NCBI RefSeq assembly: GCF_050624435.1
Contig: NC_134539.1
Location: 121,131,525 to 121,195,524 of the forward strand
Direction of reading: 5' to 3'
DNA length: 64,000 nucleotides
DNA from: Tenrec ecaudatus
Taxonomy: Eukaryota > Chordata > Mammalia > Afrosoricida > Tenrecidae
The notes under the pieces were generated by a model. The model made no database searches, was not told the origin of the DNA, and was given only the letters and a program-made list of their open reading frames with translations. A program made the translations under genes and the position numbers. This document shows positions 44,976-57,690 of the stretch, piece after piece; within the stretch, counting starts at the first letter, position 1; every line of letters starts with the position of its first letter.

Positions 44976-46773
44976 TAACAAATTACCAAAGCTCTGTTGA
45001 AGACTTTGGTCTTTATCTTGAAACAGTACATGGGAGAAAGAGGCAAGAAGCTATGTAATTGTTAGTCTATGTTTTTTAATTATAAGAACTCTGGCTGCAA
45101 TGTGAAGCTTCAACTTCAGGGAGCTGTGTTGAATGTAGGAATCCAGTAATGCTTTGGGGGTAAAGGTTATAATTGGGACAGTTGGGATGTTGGGTTAGGA
45201 AGAGTTGAGAACTATTTAGAAACATGCAATGTTTGATACATTTGCTCTTCATTGAGAGGAAGATGTTTTTGAGGTTTGTCAACTGGATTGATAATGACAC
45301 CATTATCCTTGACCTTTGGATTGAATTTGAGCTTCTGTTGAGACATCCGAGAAGCTATACTGAGAAACTATTGAATATTCCCGCTTATACTTAGAAGTTT
45401 TTAGCACATAGTAAGGAGGGGACAATGCAGTGTTTACTGTGGAAGCAATTCCATTGCACAAGCAGGCCTTCGGTAGCCCGTTGCAGTAGGCTTGGAGCCA
45501 GCAGTGAGAGGTGTTGACACAGATGGATCTCGCCCCAGCCTCACCCCACCACATGATGGTCTTGTTAATTTTAGGGCAGAAACTTGGGATCCTGTTATTT
45601 TATATAGGTAGGAGGTGTCCACTACCCCAGTTCATAGGAGCCTGACTAGCTGCAGAGGGTGGGGATGGTGGGAGAAGTGATTTTCCTGTCATAGGTAACT
45701 TGTCCATTCTTGCCTACCTGTAGTTCCCTTCCAGGATGAGCACCATTGCCCTGCTGTGGTTGTGGGTCTGGGTTGTAGTCATTGTTTGCTTGCTCTGCTA
45801 TCATCCCAGAGCCTCATGATGCTCTTGGCCATTCTTTGCTGTGAGTCACCCCCCACTCTGGCATGCCTTTTCCTTGGGCTAGTAAAAGGGACTCATGATT
45901 GACTGAAGTCTTTCCCTTTGATGTAACAAATAATGTAGTAGGATGTGGCCATCTCTTAGACTGAACTTTTTCTTTGGTATCTTTTCAACTTGTTGAAAAT
46001 GAATGAACTGAGGTAATGAATATACTTTTCTATATTATCTTTCAGAGACTTGTCATTTAGATCTGAAGGAATCCCCCAGCACTGATTTCTTTCACTATTT
46101 TTTAAGGTAGAAGGCACTTGTGCATTTTTGGTGCTGACTGGAAGTAGCTGAAGACATAGGGAATGAGTGATTAGGAAAAGGCTCCTAAGAAGGTAAAAGA
46201 TGATAGAATCTAAAGTCCAGGAGGGAGAATGGACATTAGACTGAAGGGCCGATAGACAGGTGCTTGAGATAGGATGAAATGATTTGAATGAAGGTGGTAC
46301 AGATGCAGCAAGGCAACAGGAAGGTTATTGTTTGCCTAGAAATCTACTGGAGATTTGTTTGTTTACATAGGAGGGACTGGTGTGGGCAGGGCTTAGGTTG
46401 GAAAGGTTGAGGAAGGTTGAAAGAAGTCACAGAAGAAGTTGTAGAATAAGATTCAGAAAGCAGAGTAAATTGGTCATGCAGTTTAGAGGGGCCCAAACCC
46501 TTGAGATTGTGCAGGTGAAATAACTAAATTGTAGCGTACAAACTCTGTCTTGCTGTGTGATTTAAATTTTTTTCTTCCATCCAATAGTGGGTTGCCCTAG
46601 AAGATAACAAGGAAAAAGTAGGTAGCTGGAATCCTCTAGGGGCCAGATTTTATTAGTGGAGTGCCATGCAAAGACCTCATGATAAGAAAGAAAATAATTT
46701 ATTAGCAGAAGGTCTGAAATGATTGATCCCAGGCCTTAAGCTGAGAAGAGAGTAAATCTAAGACTAACTAAAA

Positions 46774-46965
46774 TGGGAAAAGGCCTGGTGCAGCACAAAC
46801 AGTAAGTGTTCAATCACCAAACAACGGTTTGTGATTTGAACGCACCCAGGGATGCCTCAAAAGAAAGGCCTTGACACACATTTCTAAAACGGAACAGCCC
46901 TGCAAGCCCTGGAACATGAGTCCATGAGTCCGAATCCACCAGAGGGCGACTAGTTTAAAGGATAG
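46774..46965 (+). mobile_element. AfroSINE, diverged
   Basis: AAAGGCCTGGTGCAGCACAA (head), TGTGATTTGAACGCACCCAG, ACGGAACAGCCCTGCAAG and GAGTCCGAATCCACCAGAG. Confidence 0.7.
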
Positions 46966-47566
46966 AGGAGACGGGAGAAGCACAATGGAGTAGTTGAGTA
47001 CGCTTGCTGGAAGATGAGATTGTGATTCAAAACCAGTGACTTAGTAATTTTTGGAGGTGGACATTGTGTTCAGTAAGGATGCACATGATAACTATTAGCT
47101 TAATGTTCTCTGATAGGCACTGGGAAAGTTGATAATAAAGTGCCACTAATTCTTTTGTTGTGGGGCGTATCCAAGTGTCTTCAGACTTATCAGGATCTAA
47201 TTTCTGTATATAAAGGAACATACTCTTATTGCTAACTTAAAAACATTAAAACAGCATGCATTTATCATGTTGACATTTAATATAAGCAAAATATTTCATT
47301 TTTATTTTATAGGTAACTTTCTGATATTTATGTTTGTTTCTTCACTAGTGTGAATTTGATTTTGGAAAACCTTACTTGTGCTGATAATTATAGACACAGT
47401 GAAGAAACGAAGCAAAAGATCTGGGTTTATAATTTACCTTCCTGTTGGCTTTCTTTTAAATGATGTTTCCACTTAACTGTGCTCTTGCTCTTTATTGAGA
47501 AAACAAAGTCATCGTTACACTAATGACACTATGGAAATTTTTCTTATTGACATTGTATCTTTGTAA

Positions 47567-47895
<329 letters not shown>

Positions 47896-48368
47896 TTTTG
47901 TTTGAATCCCAGCTTATTACTTAGACCCACCCACCTGCCGTATCAGAATAGAACTGAGGTCATAGGGTGTTGTTTTTTTAAAACATTTTTTATTGAGGTG
48001 AAAACTCAATAAAACTCTAGGGTTTTTGATGGCTGACTTAGAAATAAAAAATCTCTCATTGGACCTTTGTTTTGAGGGACTTCTGGGTGGACTGCCTACG
48101 TAACTGAAATGAAATTGGGTGATACCTTCAGTGAAGTCCCTGTCATTTCTTTCACAAGCAGTTAGTTACTATCTGTGCAACACCATGCTGGGTACTAGAA
48201 ATTGGAGATTTCTGTTGTATGGCTACTTTTATAATTAGAGGCTCAGGGTCAGCAGATTTTGAGTTTGTAGCTTTAGAAAAAGTTATGGGAATGCGTGTTT
48301 TAGGAAATTTAAAAAAATTCATTTTAGGAAAATTAAAAAAAATCATTTTAGGTAACATGGCTACTTCT

Positions 48369-49264
48369 ATTAAAAAATTTTTAAAAAATTTTAAATCATT
48401 TTTTCAGGGGCTCATACAACTCTTATCACAACCCATACATACATCAATTCTGTAAAGCACATTTGTGCATTCATTGCCCTCATCATTCTCAAAACATTTG
48501 CTCTTCACTTCAGACCCTGGCATCAGGTCCTCTTTTTTTCCCTTCCCCTCCCTTCCCGCTACCCCCTCCCTCATGAACCCTTGATAATTTACAAATTATT
48601 ATTTTGTCATATCTTGACCTGTCTGACATCTCCCTTCACCCACTTTTCTGTTGTCCGTCCCCCAGGGAGGAGGTCACATTTAGATCCTTGTAATTGGTTC
48701 CCCCTTTCCAACCCACCCTCCCTCCACCCTCCCAGCATTGCCACTCACACCACTGGTCCTGAAGAAATCATCCACCCTGGCTTCCCTGTGTTTCCAGTTC
48801 CTATCTGTACCAGTGTACATCCGCTGATCTAGCCAGATTTGTAAGGTAGAATTGGTATCATAGTGGTGGGGTGGGAGAGGAAGCATTTAGGAACTAGAGG
48901 AAAATTGTATGTTTCATTGTTGCTACACTGCATCCTGACTGGCTTGTCTCATCCCCACGACCCTTCCATAAGGAGATATCCAATTGCCTACATATGGGCT
49001 TTAGATCTCCTCCCCACACTCTCCTTCATTCACAATGATATGGTTTTATGTTCTGATGATGCCTGATACCTGATCCCTTTGACACCTTGTGATCACACAA
49101 GCTGGTGGTCATCTTCCATGTGGACTTTGTTGCTTACGAACTAGATGGCACTTGTTTACCTTCAAGCCTTTAAAACCCCAAACATTATATCTTTTGATAG
49201 TCAGGCATCATCAGCTTTCTTCACCACATTTGCTTATATACCCACTTTGTCTTCAGCGATTGTG
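48369..49264 (-). mobile_element. L1 3' UTR insertion, first of a back-to-back pair
   Basis: After an A/T-rich lead: GGGGCTCATACAACTCTTAT, CTCATGAACCCTTGATAATT, GGTCCTGAAGAAATC and TTTTGATAGTCAGGCATCAT. Both borders are set by ACATGGCTACTTCT at 48355-48368 and 49265-49278. Confidence 0.88.
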
Positions 49265-49278
49265 ACATGGCTACTTCT

Positions 49279-50236
49279 TTTTTAAATTTAAAAATTTTTT
49301 TAACATTTTATTAGGGACTCATACAACTCTTATCACAATCCATACATATACATACATCAATTGTATAAAGCACATCTGTACATTCTTTGCCCTAATCATT
49401 TTCAAAGCATTTGCTCTCTACTTAAGCCCTTTGCATCAGGTCCAGTTCCTGCCCCCCCCCCCCGCTTCCTCCTCCCTCATGAACCCTTGATAATTTGTAA
49501 ATTATTATTTTGTCATATCTTGCCCTATCTGGCATCTCTCTTCACCCCCTTTTCTGTTGTTCATCCCCCAGGGAGGAGGTCACATGTAGATCCTTGTAAT
49601 CGGTTCCCCCTTTCTAAGCCATTCACCCTCTACCCTCCCAGTATCGCCCCTCATACCCCTTGTCCTGAAGGTATCATCCACCCTGGATTCCCTGTGCCTC
49701 CAGCTCCTATCTGCACCAGTGTACAACCTCTGCTCTATCCAAAGTTGCAAAGTAGAATTCGGATCATGGTAGTAAGGTGCTGGGGGTGGGAGGGAGGAAG
49801 CATTTAGGAACTGGAGGAAAGCTATATTCTTTATCGGTGTTACATCGCACCCTGATTGATTCATCTTCTCCCCAAGACCCCTCTGTGAGGGGATGTCTAG
49901 TGGCTGACAAATGGGCTTTGGGTCTCCACTCTGCACTTCCCCCTTCATTCACTATGGTAAGATTTTTTTTTTCTGATGATGCCTTATACCTGATTCCTTT
50001 GATCGCACAGGCTGGTGTGCTTCTTCCATGTGGGCTTTGTTGCTTCTGAGCTAGATGGCCGCTTGTTCACCTTCAAGCCTTTAAGACCCCAGACACTATC
50101 CTTTTTGATAGCCGGGCACCATCAGCTTTCTTTGCCACATTTGCTTATGCACACGTTTGTCCTCGGCGATTGTATCATGGAGGTGTGCACCCAATGATAT
50201 GATTTTTTGTTCTTTGATGCCTGATAACTGATCCCG
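49279..50236 (-). mobile_element. L1 3' UTR insertion, second of the pair
   Basis: AACATTTTATTAGGGACTCA, CATACAACTCTTATCACAAT and a C-run near 49452, extending further 5' than its neighbour (to TTGTTCTTTGATGCCTGATA). It is bordered by ACATGGCTACTTCT at 49265-49278 and 50237-50250. Confidence 0.88.
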
Positions 50237-50308
50237 ACATGGCTACTTCTTAAGATATTTATAAACAAACATGTACTAATCTCAATCTAATTGAAGTCAG
50301 GATGTTCT

Positions 50309-50885
50309 TTTTTTAACTTTAGAAATCATTTTATAGGGTGTTCTCACAGCTCTTATCAAGGACATTTGTACATATGTTGCCATTGTTTTCAAAACATTTT
50401 CTTTTTACTTGAGCCCATGGTATCAGCTCCTCTTTATCCTCAACCCTCCCACCCTCGTGAGCCTTTGATATTTTATAAATTATTTTATTTTTAATATTTT
50501 ACATTTTCCGCTGTCTCCCTTTGCCCACGTCCTGTTCATCCCTCTGGGCAGGGGGTTGTATGTCGATCATTGCAGTTTATCCTTTCTCATCCTTCCCTCA
50601 TGGTTTCGCTATTTTCATTATTGTTCCTTAGGGGTTTATCTGTCCTGGATTTTGTTTATCGATAGCTCTTCTCTGTACCAGTGTACGTGCTCTGCTCTAG
50701 CCAGATTGCTAAGACAGAACTGGGTTCATGATAGTGGGGAGAGCAGAAGCATTAAAGAACTAGAAGAAGGTTGTGTGTTTCCTCCGTGCTGTACTGCACC
50801 TTGGCTGGGTCTTCCCTTCCTTGTGACCCTTCTGGGAAGGCTTGTTCAATTAGGATGTCCTTACGTGCAGACTGTGGTCTCAGTG
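50309..50885 (-). mobile_element. L1 3' UTR copy, older subtype
   Basis: Poly(T), then ATTTTATAGGGTGTTCTCAC, CTCGTGAGCCTTTGATA, CTGTACCAGTGTACG and TCCTTGTGACCCTTCTGG. Resembles the diverged 41702 copy. Confidence 0.75.
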
Positions 50886-51699
50886 GCATAGGATTATGAA
50901 ATTAACAAATACCGGTTACCTAGGACTTCATAATAACGTTAACATTTTAAGTAAGAAAGTGGTTTATTCTTTGATAAATCACTTATAATGAAATTTGATC
51001 TTCCATCCTATATGGTTAAGTAACATATTAAGTATTAAGATAGCAATTTGAATTTTGTTTTCACAAGCATGGCTTTATTTTGGAAAATGCAAGAATCCAG
51101 CTCTTGTCATAGAATTCCAGATGTTGGTATTCAAAGTTGCCATTTTTCAAGGACCTGCAGTTAAAAAAATAATTTAAATATACTGTACAAAGGAGTTAAA
51201 ATCTGACAATTTTTTTTCTTGTAATCAGAAGACTTTTGTCAATGTAACTTTTTCCTATGGATATACCCTAAATTAGCTCCATGATGCTGTATGTTGATAG
51301 ACTTGAAAGCAGAGGAAGCCATCCATCGCTGTAGCTGGAAGGTTGAGTGTTGTGTGTAGGCATGTTGACTGGCTGGAGCACATTCCTTTGGTGGTATTCA
51401 GGCTGCCTCAACTGCCCGCTTCCTTTGGTGGTAATTAGAGGTCACACTTTAATAGATTTAAATTTGACGTGTTTACCTCTGAGTAGCTTAAAGATCTTTA
51501 TGCTTTCTTATCCCTAGATTGCATTGAGAAGTTGGTTGACTCTCTTTTAATAAAATTACATTGTCGAGTTGAACTTGGCCACGGAAAGCCTTTGGTGCAC
51601 TCTTACTCTGATGCACAGGAGGTTGCCTTGAGTTGGTAGTGGCTCGGTGGCAGCTGATCTTTTATTTATTTTTTTTGTAGTAGTAGTTTTGTATGATTA

Positions 51700-52440
51700 C
51701 AAAAGGGTATGTTAGGTTTCTGGAGTGGGTTGTACCTTGGTTCTTTGTTTTGCACGCTGAAAGAATTCATGCCAAATAATGAGTTTTTATGAAGGACAGG
51801 ACAAATTTCTGGTTTTACAGTTTCTGAAGGTTACATGCTATTTCTGGAAAGTGGGCAAAGCCGTGTGGATGGAAGCTGTGCTGGGGGTCACCACTGAGCA
51901 CAAACAACCATGTGGAGGAGAGCACCCACACGTGGGGAACTGGGTGTGAGTGGGGGCAATGCCAGGAATCCAGAAACCAAGAACCCTAGAGGCTAAGTAG
52001 CTAAGAACATGTGGGCCAAGAGGCTGTGGGCCCAGAGCAGGTGCATGTGGGCCAGAGCAGGGGAGGGAGACCCTCCCCTCTACCTGCCTCTGACCAGGAG
52101 CAGGGTAACTTAGTGAGGCCTTCTCACCACCAGGATATTTCAAACCTCTGGTTGGGGAGGCATGGTTGATGGTATTGGTTCACACCTTTTCGCTAAGTTA
52201 GGCCCACCTGTGTGATATACCTAAGGTGGATGTGTCCAAGATAGTAGTTGTACTTGGGCCTAGGGGGCTTGTGTCTGTGCACACTCAGTTTGCGGTCTTA
52301 GGTGTTCAGTGGTTGCCTGATTTCTTTCCAAGCTCCTCTACAGGGGTCCCTGCTGGCATGGGAGGGACAATCCACCCGGTCTCTAAGCTAGCTTCCTAAC
52401 AGGTAGTCCCGTGAGAATTATTTATCAAGAATTAGGAGGA
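51700..52440. repeat. Possible LTR-like repeat, unrecognised
   Basis: A moderately GC-rich block unlike its surroundings, with GTGGGCC repeated three times (52010-52060). I did not find a second copy in the window, so assignment to an LTR is only a guess. Confidence 0.25.
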
Positions 52441-52764
52441 TACCTGGGGATGCAGGCTTTTTCTTGTTCCATTGATTGAGCTATTGCTCTGTGCAGGAAG
52501 CTTAATATACACATTATATTGTCTAATACACTGTGAAGTAGCTGATGCATGACACACTCACAACGGGGGAATTAGAATACCAAGCTAGAGCTTCAGAGCC
52601 GTGCTTGCTTCATCGCTTCCCAAGCAGGATGGCAGAAGACAAATTCATGCAAGCAATTTGGTAGTTTAGTTTTATTTTTATTTGTAAAAGTTTAGGATGT
52701 AATTTCAAATGCTCATACCACGAATGCTACCCTTTACTTTATACCCTTTTAAAATGTGTTTATC

Positions 52765-53735
52765 ATGGAGAAGCTGGCCGCTCTCAGGGCCAGCCTGGTT
52801 CGGATGGTGGTCTTGGCTCCTGCATAGGAGCCTGAGGGGGACAAGTTTTGTCCATAGTGGGGTAAGTAGTGAGTGAAGAGGAGGACCTCAGGAGTGAGCT
52901 GGAGGCACAGGAGAAGCACAAGAAGCTCTTTGAGGGCCTCAAGATCTTAAACTTAGAGGTGCCCCGCAACGCCATGACCTTCATCATCAGGAGTTTTTTT
53001 TTTGGGGGGGGGGCGGGGATTGTCTGCTGAGACAAGTCTCTGTGCATAGGGGCTACTTATAACATCACAAATTCCAACATCAGTAGTCTGGACAGGCCCA
53101 GGCAGCAGACCCCTGTCATCCGGCCGATGCCTATGTACAGTCCCAGTGACTGATTCTGTGAATGCCTGACTCCTTCTCCCCACAGAGAGTTACCTCCTGC
53201 AGGTGCCGCTGCCTCCATGCTTTTTACAGTTTGTCTGAGAAGGAGGGACGATTACATCCCACTTGGGAAGCTGAAGCTGTTGTCCCTGTGACAAGAGGAG
53301 GATTCTGGAAACCGGAATGAATCTGAAGCGGAGGAAACCTGAATGAATCTGGGAGGAGGATCCTGGAAACCTGAAGGAAAGTGAAGAGGAGGAAGGGGGA
53401 AGAAAGGAGGAGCAGAAGGGTGGGCTGGTTCAGAGAAGGAGGAGGAGACCTGCATGGCAGCCCTGGAGGAGCAGAGGGTAGAAGGAAAGAAGCCCAGAGT
53501 GATGGCAGGCATTGTGAAGCTGGAGAGTAAGCAGTGACTGGCCCAGGACGAGGAGAGTGGTGGCAAGCGGTTGGCCATCAGGAGGATCAAGAAAAGGGAG
53601 AAGCACCTCCCCCACAAGATCATGTTCGGCAAGAAGCAAAAGGTCCAAGAGGCCAACAAACTGTCCAAGAAGTGCAAAATCCACAGTGAGGCTGTGAGTT
53701 GTGAGAAGAAGATTAAGAAGGAAAGGCCCCTGTGA
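52765..53735 (+). pseudogene. PES1: PES1 (pescadillo) processed pseudogene, 5'-truncated
   Basis: Retrocopy of the C-terminal half of pescadillo, a BRCT-domain protein of the PeBoW complex in 60S ribosome assembly. It starts at MEKLAALRASL and in shifting frames shows [13 protein letters not shown], then BRCT-region pieces (CIGATY-like and DRPGQQTPVI-like), GNLNES and acidic stretches, KKPRVMAGIVKLE, KIMFGKKQKVQEANKLSKK, and a stop at 53733-53735. An in-frame stop (TAG) follows within 20 codons and many frame shifts occur. A T10G10-type homopolymer block near 52990-53020 interrupts the BRCT part. The N-terminal half is absent. No introns. A 3' UTR-like part may reach the A-run near 54082-54089. 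Confidence 0.9.
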
Positions 53736-55744
53736 GGGTTGGCGGCTCCAAGCTCCTGATAGGCTACATTGCAAAGGCAGGATGGAGGGGCTCCCTCCTT
53801 ACTCCCCGCCTTGCTGGCTAGGCCCTCACTGGCACTGTCTGGCTGGAGCTCCTTGCTGCTGGAGACCGGCCAGGGGAAGCACGGCGTGCCCAGCCCGATT
53901 TGGTGCTCTCAGGAGTCAGTGACTTTGGGGGCAGAGGGCCAGCCATTCATTCATTCATTCACCTACTCTGGCTTTCTCCAGCCCTCCCATCATGATTGGA
54001 CCCTTGATTCTCAGGGTGCTGTGATGGAGGGGATGTTCAGAGGAGCATTTCATAAATGGCTCTAGTTTCACAGTTTTTTTTAAAAAAAAGTGTCACCTGT
54101 AATTTATTCAATAATTATTGAAATGTTATTGTGTTCTAGACGATGGGGAGGCTATGTTGGTTAAGTTGGAAATAACCCTGGCTCTCATGGATCTTTGCAG
54201 ACGAAGACTCATGCTTGCTTGAGTGTGGGGGACGGAAAGTCAGAAAGTCAATCTGTGTCCAAACTATCACCCTATTTTCTATTCTACCTTATGCTGCACA
54301 GGGCTCCTTTCTGCTGATTTTACATGATTGTCCTATGATTGAGAAAATAAATATATCCTGGTTAAATATTTTAAAAAGAGGCTTGTTTATGAAGTAAATA
54401 TGAAAGAGGCTTAGTTGATTTTTAGGGATATAGTTAAGTAGAGTCAGCTCAGAAGCAGGACTCCATCTACTTCTTTACCCAAGTGTACTTTGTCGATGAA
54501 ATGGCTTCAGGTGAAAACCAGCTCTCCATGGTTTCTTAAGCTCTCAGTCGCCTTTACAAAGTATCTGATAGAGTAGGAAATAATGATGATTTGTTATGCC
54601 AGTCATCTGATTAAGACCGGTCCTTTTCCCACAGTGCCTAGCAATGTGCTCACCACTCCTGAGAGAGGTAAACACAGGCACTCACTTAAAATCTTTAAAT
54701 AATGTTAATGAAAGCTATACTTGCATCTGACATGGATTAAGAGTCAAATAGTTTTGTGAGATTCCTGAAAATGCAGCAGTCTGTACTCCTGAATACCTTT
54801 AATTCTATTAATTGTTATCTTAATATTCATTTTTATTTTAGGTCTACTATTTAAAATACTTTAATGATACTCTTGATACATTTAATATTTTAATTTTTAA
54901 ATATTTTAAATAATTTACTATTTAAATTGTCATACCTATATGCCTTTTTTTTCTACTACTCTTAACCATTTGTTTCTTTATGATGAATTATAAAGACTTT
55001 AAAGTGTTCATTAATTCAATACAGGTCTGGAACAGAGGGGCGAGCAAATCAGAATCTGTTCTTGGCTCTGTAATGAGAATGTTCTTGTTGGTATTTCTTA
55101 CTTCTCTTTCCTATTTTGAAAAAAAAAAGGTGGTAAAAAAATTTTGTCACATGAAAAATTGTGATAAATAATTTTGCTCATGTATTTGGAAAAATCAATA
55201 AATGTTGATATACTAAGGATCTTGGTAGATTTGCCAGAATATATATTTTTTCCTGAAATGAATTTTTGTGAGGCCATGCCATTTATACTTTGGGTTTTCG
55301 TTTATTAGTTTATTCATCTGGCAAATAATTTTTAATTGCCTAACCCTATTCAAGGTGTTGGAATTTCATTCAAGGCGGGTGGGCTGGAGGGTGTGACAGA
55401 TGGATAACAAACAAACACTGTTGGATGGTGGTTGCTGTTTGACATAGAATGGTTAGGAAAAGATTCTTAAAGATGCATTTGAACAACGCTGTGAAAAAAG
55501 TGAGTGATTCATGGTGGGAATTTGAGGGAGGAGCATTCTAAGTGGGTATAAATAGTCTTCTAACCCTTAAATAATTTAAAGGTGTTTATTCGGGAAGGTG
55601 AGTTTGAGCATGTTTCCTATAGTCAAGGACAGCCAATTTACCTTGGAGCTGGGCGGGCAGGGTGAAGAGTGATAGATGAGGCTAGGAAAGTGACAGTGGA
55701 CACATAACAACACTAGCCAGTAATTTCTGTTGATGGATGACAAA

Positions 55745-56010
55745 CATCCGCCCCACAAAGGAGGAAGAACAACAGAAATGTGGGTGAAGCGAGAACAGGG
55801 GATGGCGTAAGATATAACAATAATAATTTATAATTTCTCAAGGGTTCACGAGGGTGGGATTGGGGGAAGGAGTGAAAAAAAGAAGATAATATCAAGGGCT
55901 CAAACAGAAAGACAATGTTTAGAAAGTGATGATGGCAACATATGTGCAAATGGCTTTGATCCAATTGATATAAGAGCTGGAAGCACCCCAATAAAATGAT
56001 TAAAAATAAT
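55745..56010 (+). mobile_element. L1 3' end, older subtype
   Basis: ACAACAGAAATGTGGGTGAA, TCAAGGGTTCACGAGGG, GTGATGATGGCAACATATGT and CCCAATAAAATGATTAAAAA. Confidence 0.78.
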
Positions 56011-56019
56011 TTTAATAGT

Positions 56020-56092
56020 AACTTCTGCTGACAAGTCGACTCCAAATCATAGTGACCTTATAAGACAGAGCATACCATAGGATGCACTTGTT
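56020..56092 (-). mobile_element. AfroSINE tail fragment
   Basis: CTGCTGACAAGTCGACTCCA with CATAGTGACCTTATAAGACA is an inverted SINE tail directly after the L1 A-tail. Confidence 0.6.
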
Positions 56093-56205
56093 AAAAGCAA
56101 ATGCTCTACACCTTGTGAATTTTGGTGCAAAGGGGGATGAAGTAATCCATCATGGACCAACTATAATTTTCTCTTACGACTTTTGCATCTATACTAGTAC
56201 CTAGA

Positions 56206-56349
56206 GTTGGGTTCTCAACCTTCCTCATGCCGTGACCCTTAATACAGTTCCTCATCACTGTCATTTTACTACTGTATGAATTGGGTGACCCCTGTGAAAG
56301 GGTCATTCAACCTCCAAAGGGGTTGTGACCCACAGGTTGAGAACTGCTG
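56206..56349. mobile_element. SPIN-type hAT MITE, shortened
   Basis: GGGTTCTCAACCTTCCTCAT and CACAGGTTGAGAACTGCTG, with AAAGGGTCATTCAACCTCCA inside. The first few bases are mutated. Flanks around CCTAGA and CTTAGA suggest a worn duplication. Confidence 0.88.
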
Positions 56350-56444
56350 CCTTAGAATTTGATTTTTGTTTCGTTTTTTGAAATAATTTTCATTAAAAAT
56401 TCATACACTATTTAATATATAGTAATTCTTTAAAAATGAATTTG

Positions 56445-57195
56445 GTAAACAAGCAGCCATCTACTACAGAAGCATCAAAGCCCACATGGAAGAAGCACAC
56501 CAGCCTGTGTGATCATGAGGTGCCGAAGGCATTAGGTATCAAGTAACAAAAATCAGATCATTGTGAATGAGGGGGAAAGCAGAGTAGAGACCCAAAGGCC
56601 ATTTGTGGGCAACTGGACATCCCCTTACAGAAGGGTCTCGGGTAGGAGACGAGCCGGTCAGTGGGCAGTGTAGCAACAATGAAACATACAACTTTCCTTT
56701 AGTTCTTAAATGCTTCCTTCCCTTAACTATCATGATCCCAATTGACCTTACAAATCCAGCTGGACTGGAGGATGCACAGAGGTACAGATGGGAACTGGAA
56801 ACTTGGGGAATCCAGGACAGATGAACCCTTCAGGTCCAGTGGTGACAGCAGCGATACCTGGAGGGTGGAGGGAAGGTGAGGTAGAAAGGGGGAACCTATT
56901 ACAAGGATCTGCATATAACCTCCTCTCTCCAGGTCGGTCAACAGAAAAGTGGGTGAAGGAAGACGTTGGACAGTGTGAAATATGACAAAATAATAATGAC
57001 TTGTAAATTATCAAGGCTTTATGAGGGAGGGGGGACAGGGGATGGAGGGGAAAAATGAGCTGATGCCAGGAGCTCAAGTAGAAAACAGATGCTTTGAGAA
57101 TGATGATGGCAACAAATGTGTAAATGTGCTTGACACAATGGATCTATATATGGATTGTGATAAGCATTTTATAAGCACTCAATAAAATGATTTTA
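56445..57195 (+). mobile_element. L1 3' UTR insertion with target-site duplication
   Basis: From TAAACAAGCAGCCATCTACT to CAATAAAATGATTTT. The flanks AAAAATGAATTTG (56432-56444) and AAAAATGAATTTG (57196-57208) are identical over 13 bases. Confidence 0.92.
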
Positions 57196-57229
57196 AAAAA
57201 TGAATTTGCTACTGTGAATTAGTTAGGGG

Positions 57230-57690
57230 GCTCACATTTCAGACCATCAATTCTGAATTCAATAATTCAAACCACTCTTTGTCACCCCCCACTTCCACAT
57301 TACATCCCACCCCCATTCCTAATTTCTCTTCTCCCACTTTAGAATCCCTCTTCTCCCTTTCATACAAGTCAATACCTATCAACGGTCTAGTCATACCTAT
57401 TGACTGTCTCTTGCCATTTCTCTCTTGGAAATCTCCAAAGCCTGTTGTGCCCTTTGTTATGTGCATCTCTGACTTTCTTTGAATCCTTATAGTTGAGGGC
57501 TCATAATATTTTACCTTTTGCGATGGGCTACGATGTTCTTTGGGCTTTTGGCTTGTTTCCAACATCTTGCTATTGTGAACAGTGCTGCAGTGAACATGGG
57601 AGTGCATTGTCTACTCGCACTTCTTTAGAGTATGTCCCCAGCAGAGGTAGTGCTGGAGCATAGGTAATGCCCAGTTGTTTGATGTGATGG
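57230..57690 (-). mobile_element. L1 ORF2 C-terminal relic
   Basis: On -, HSHVHCSTVHNSKMLETSQK resembles the conserved HxxxHCxxxHNS stretch near the end of L1 ORF2. The + strand has TTGCTATTGTGAACAGTGCT, a common antisense L1 word. The frame decays after about 40 codons. Confidence 0.7.
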
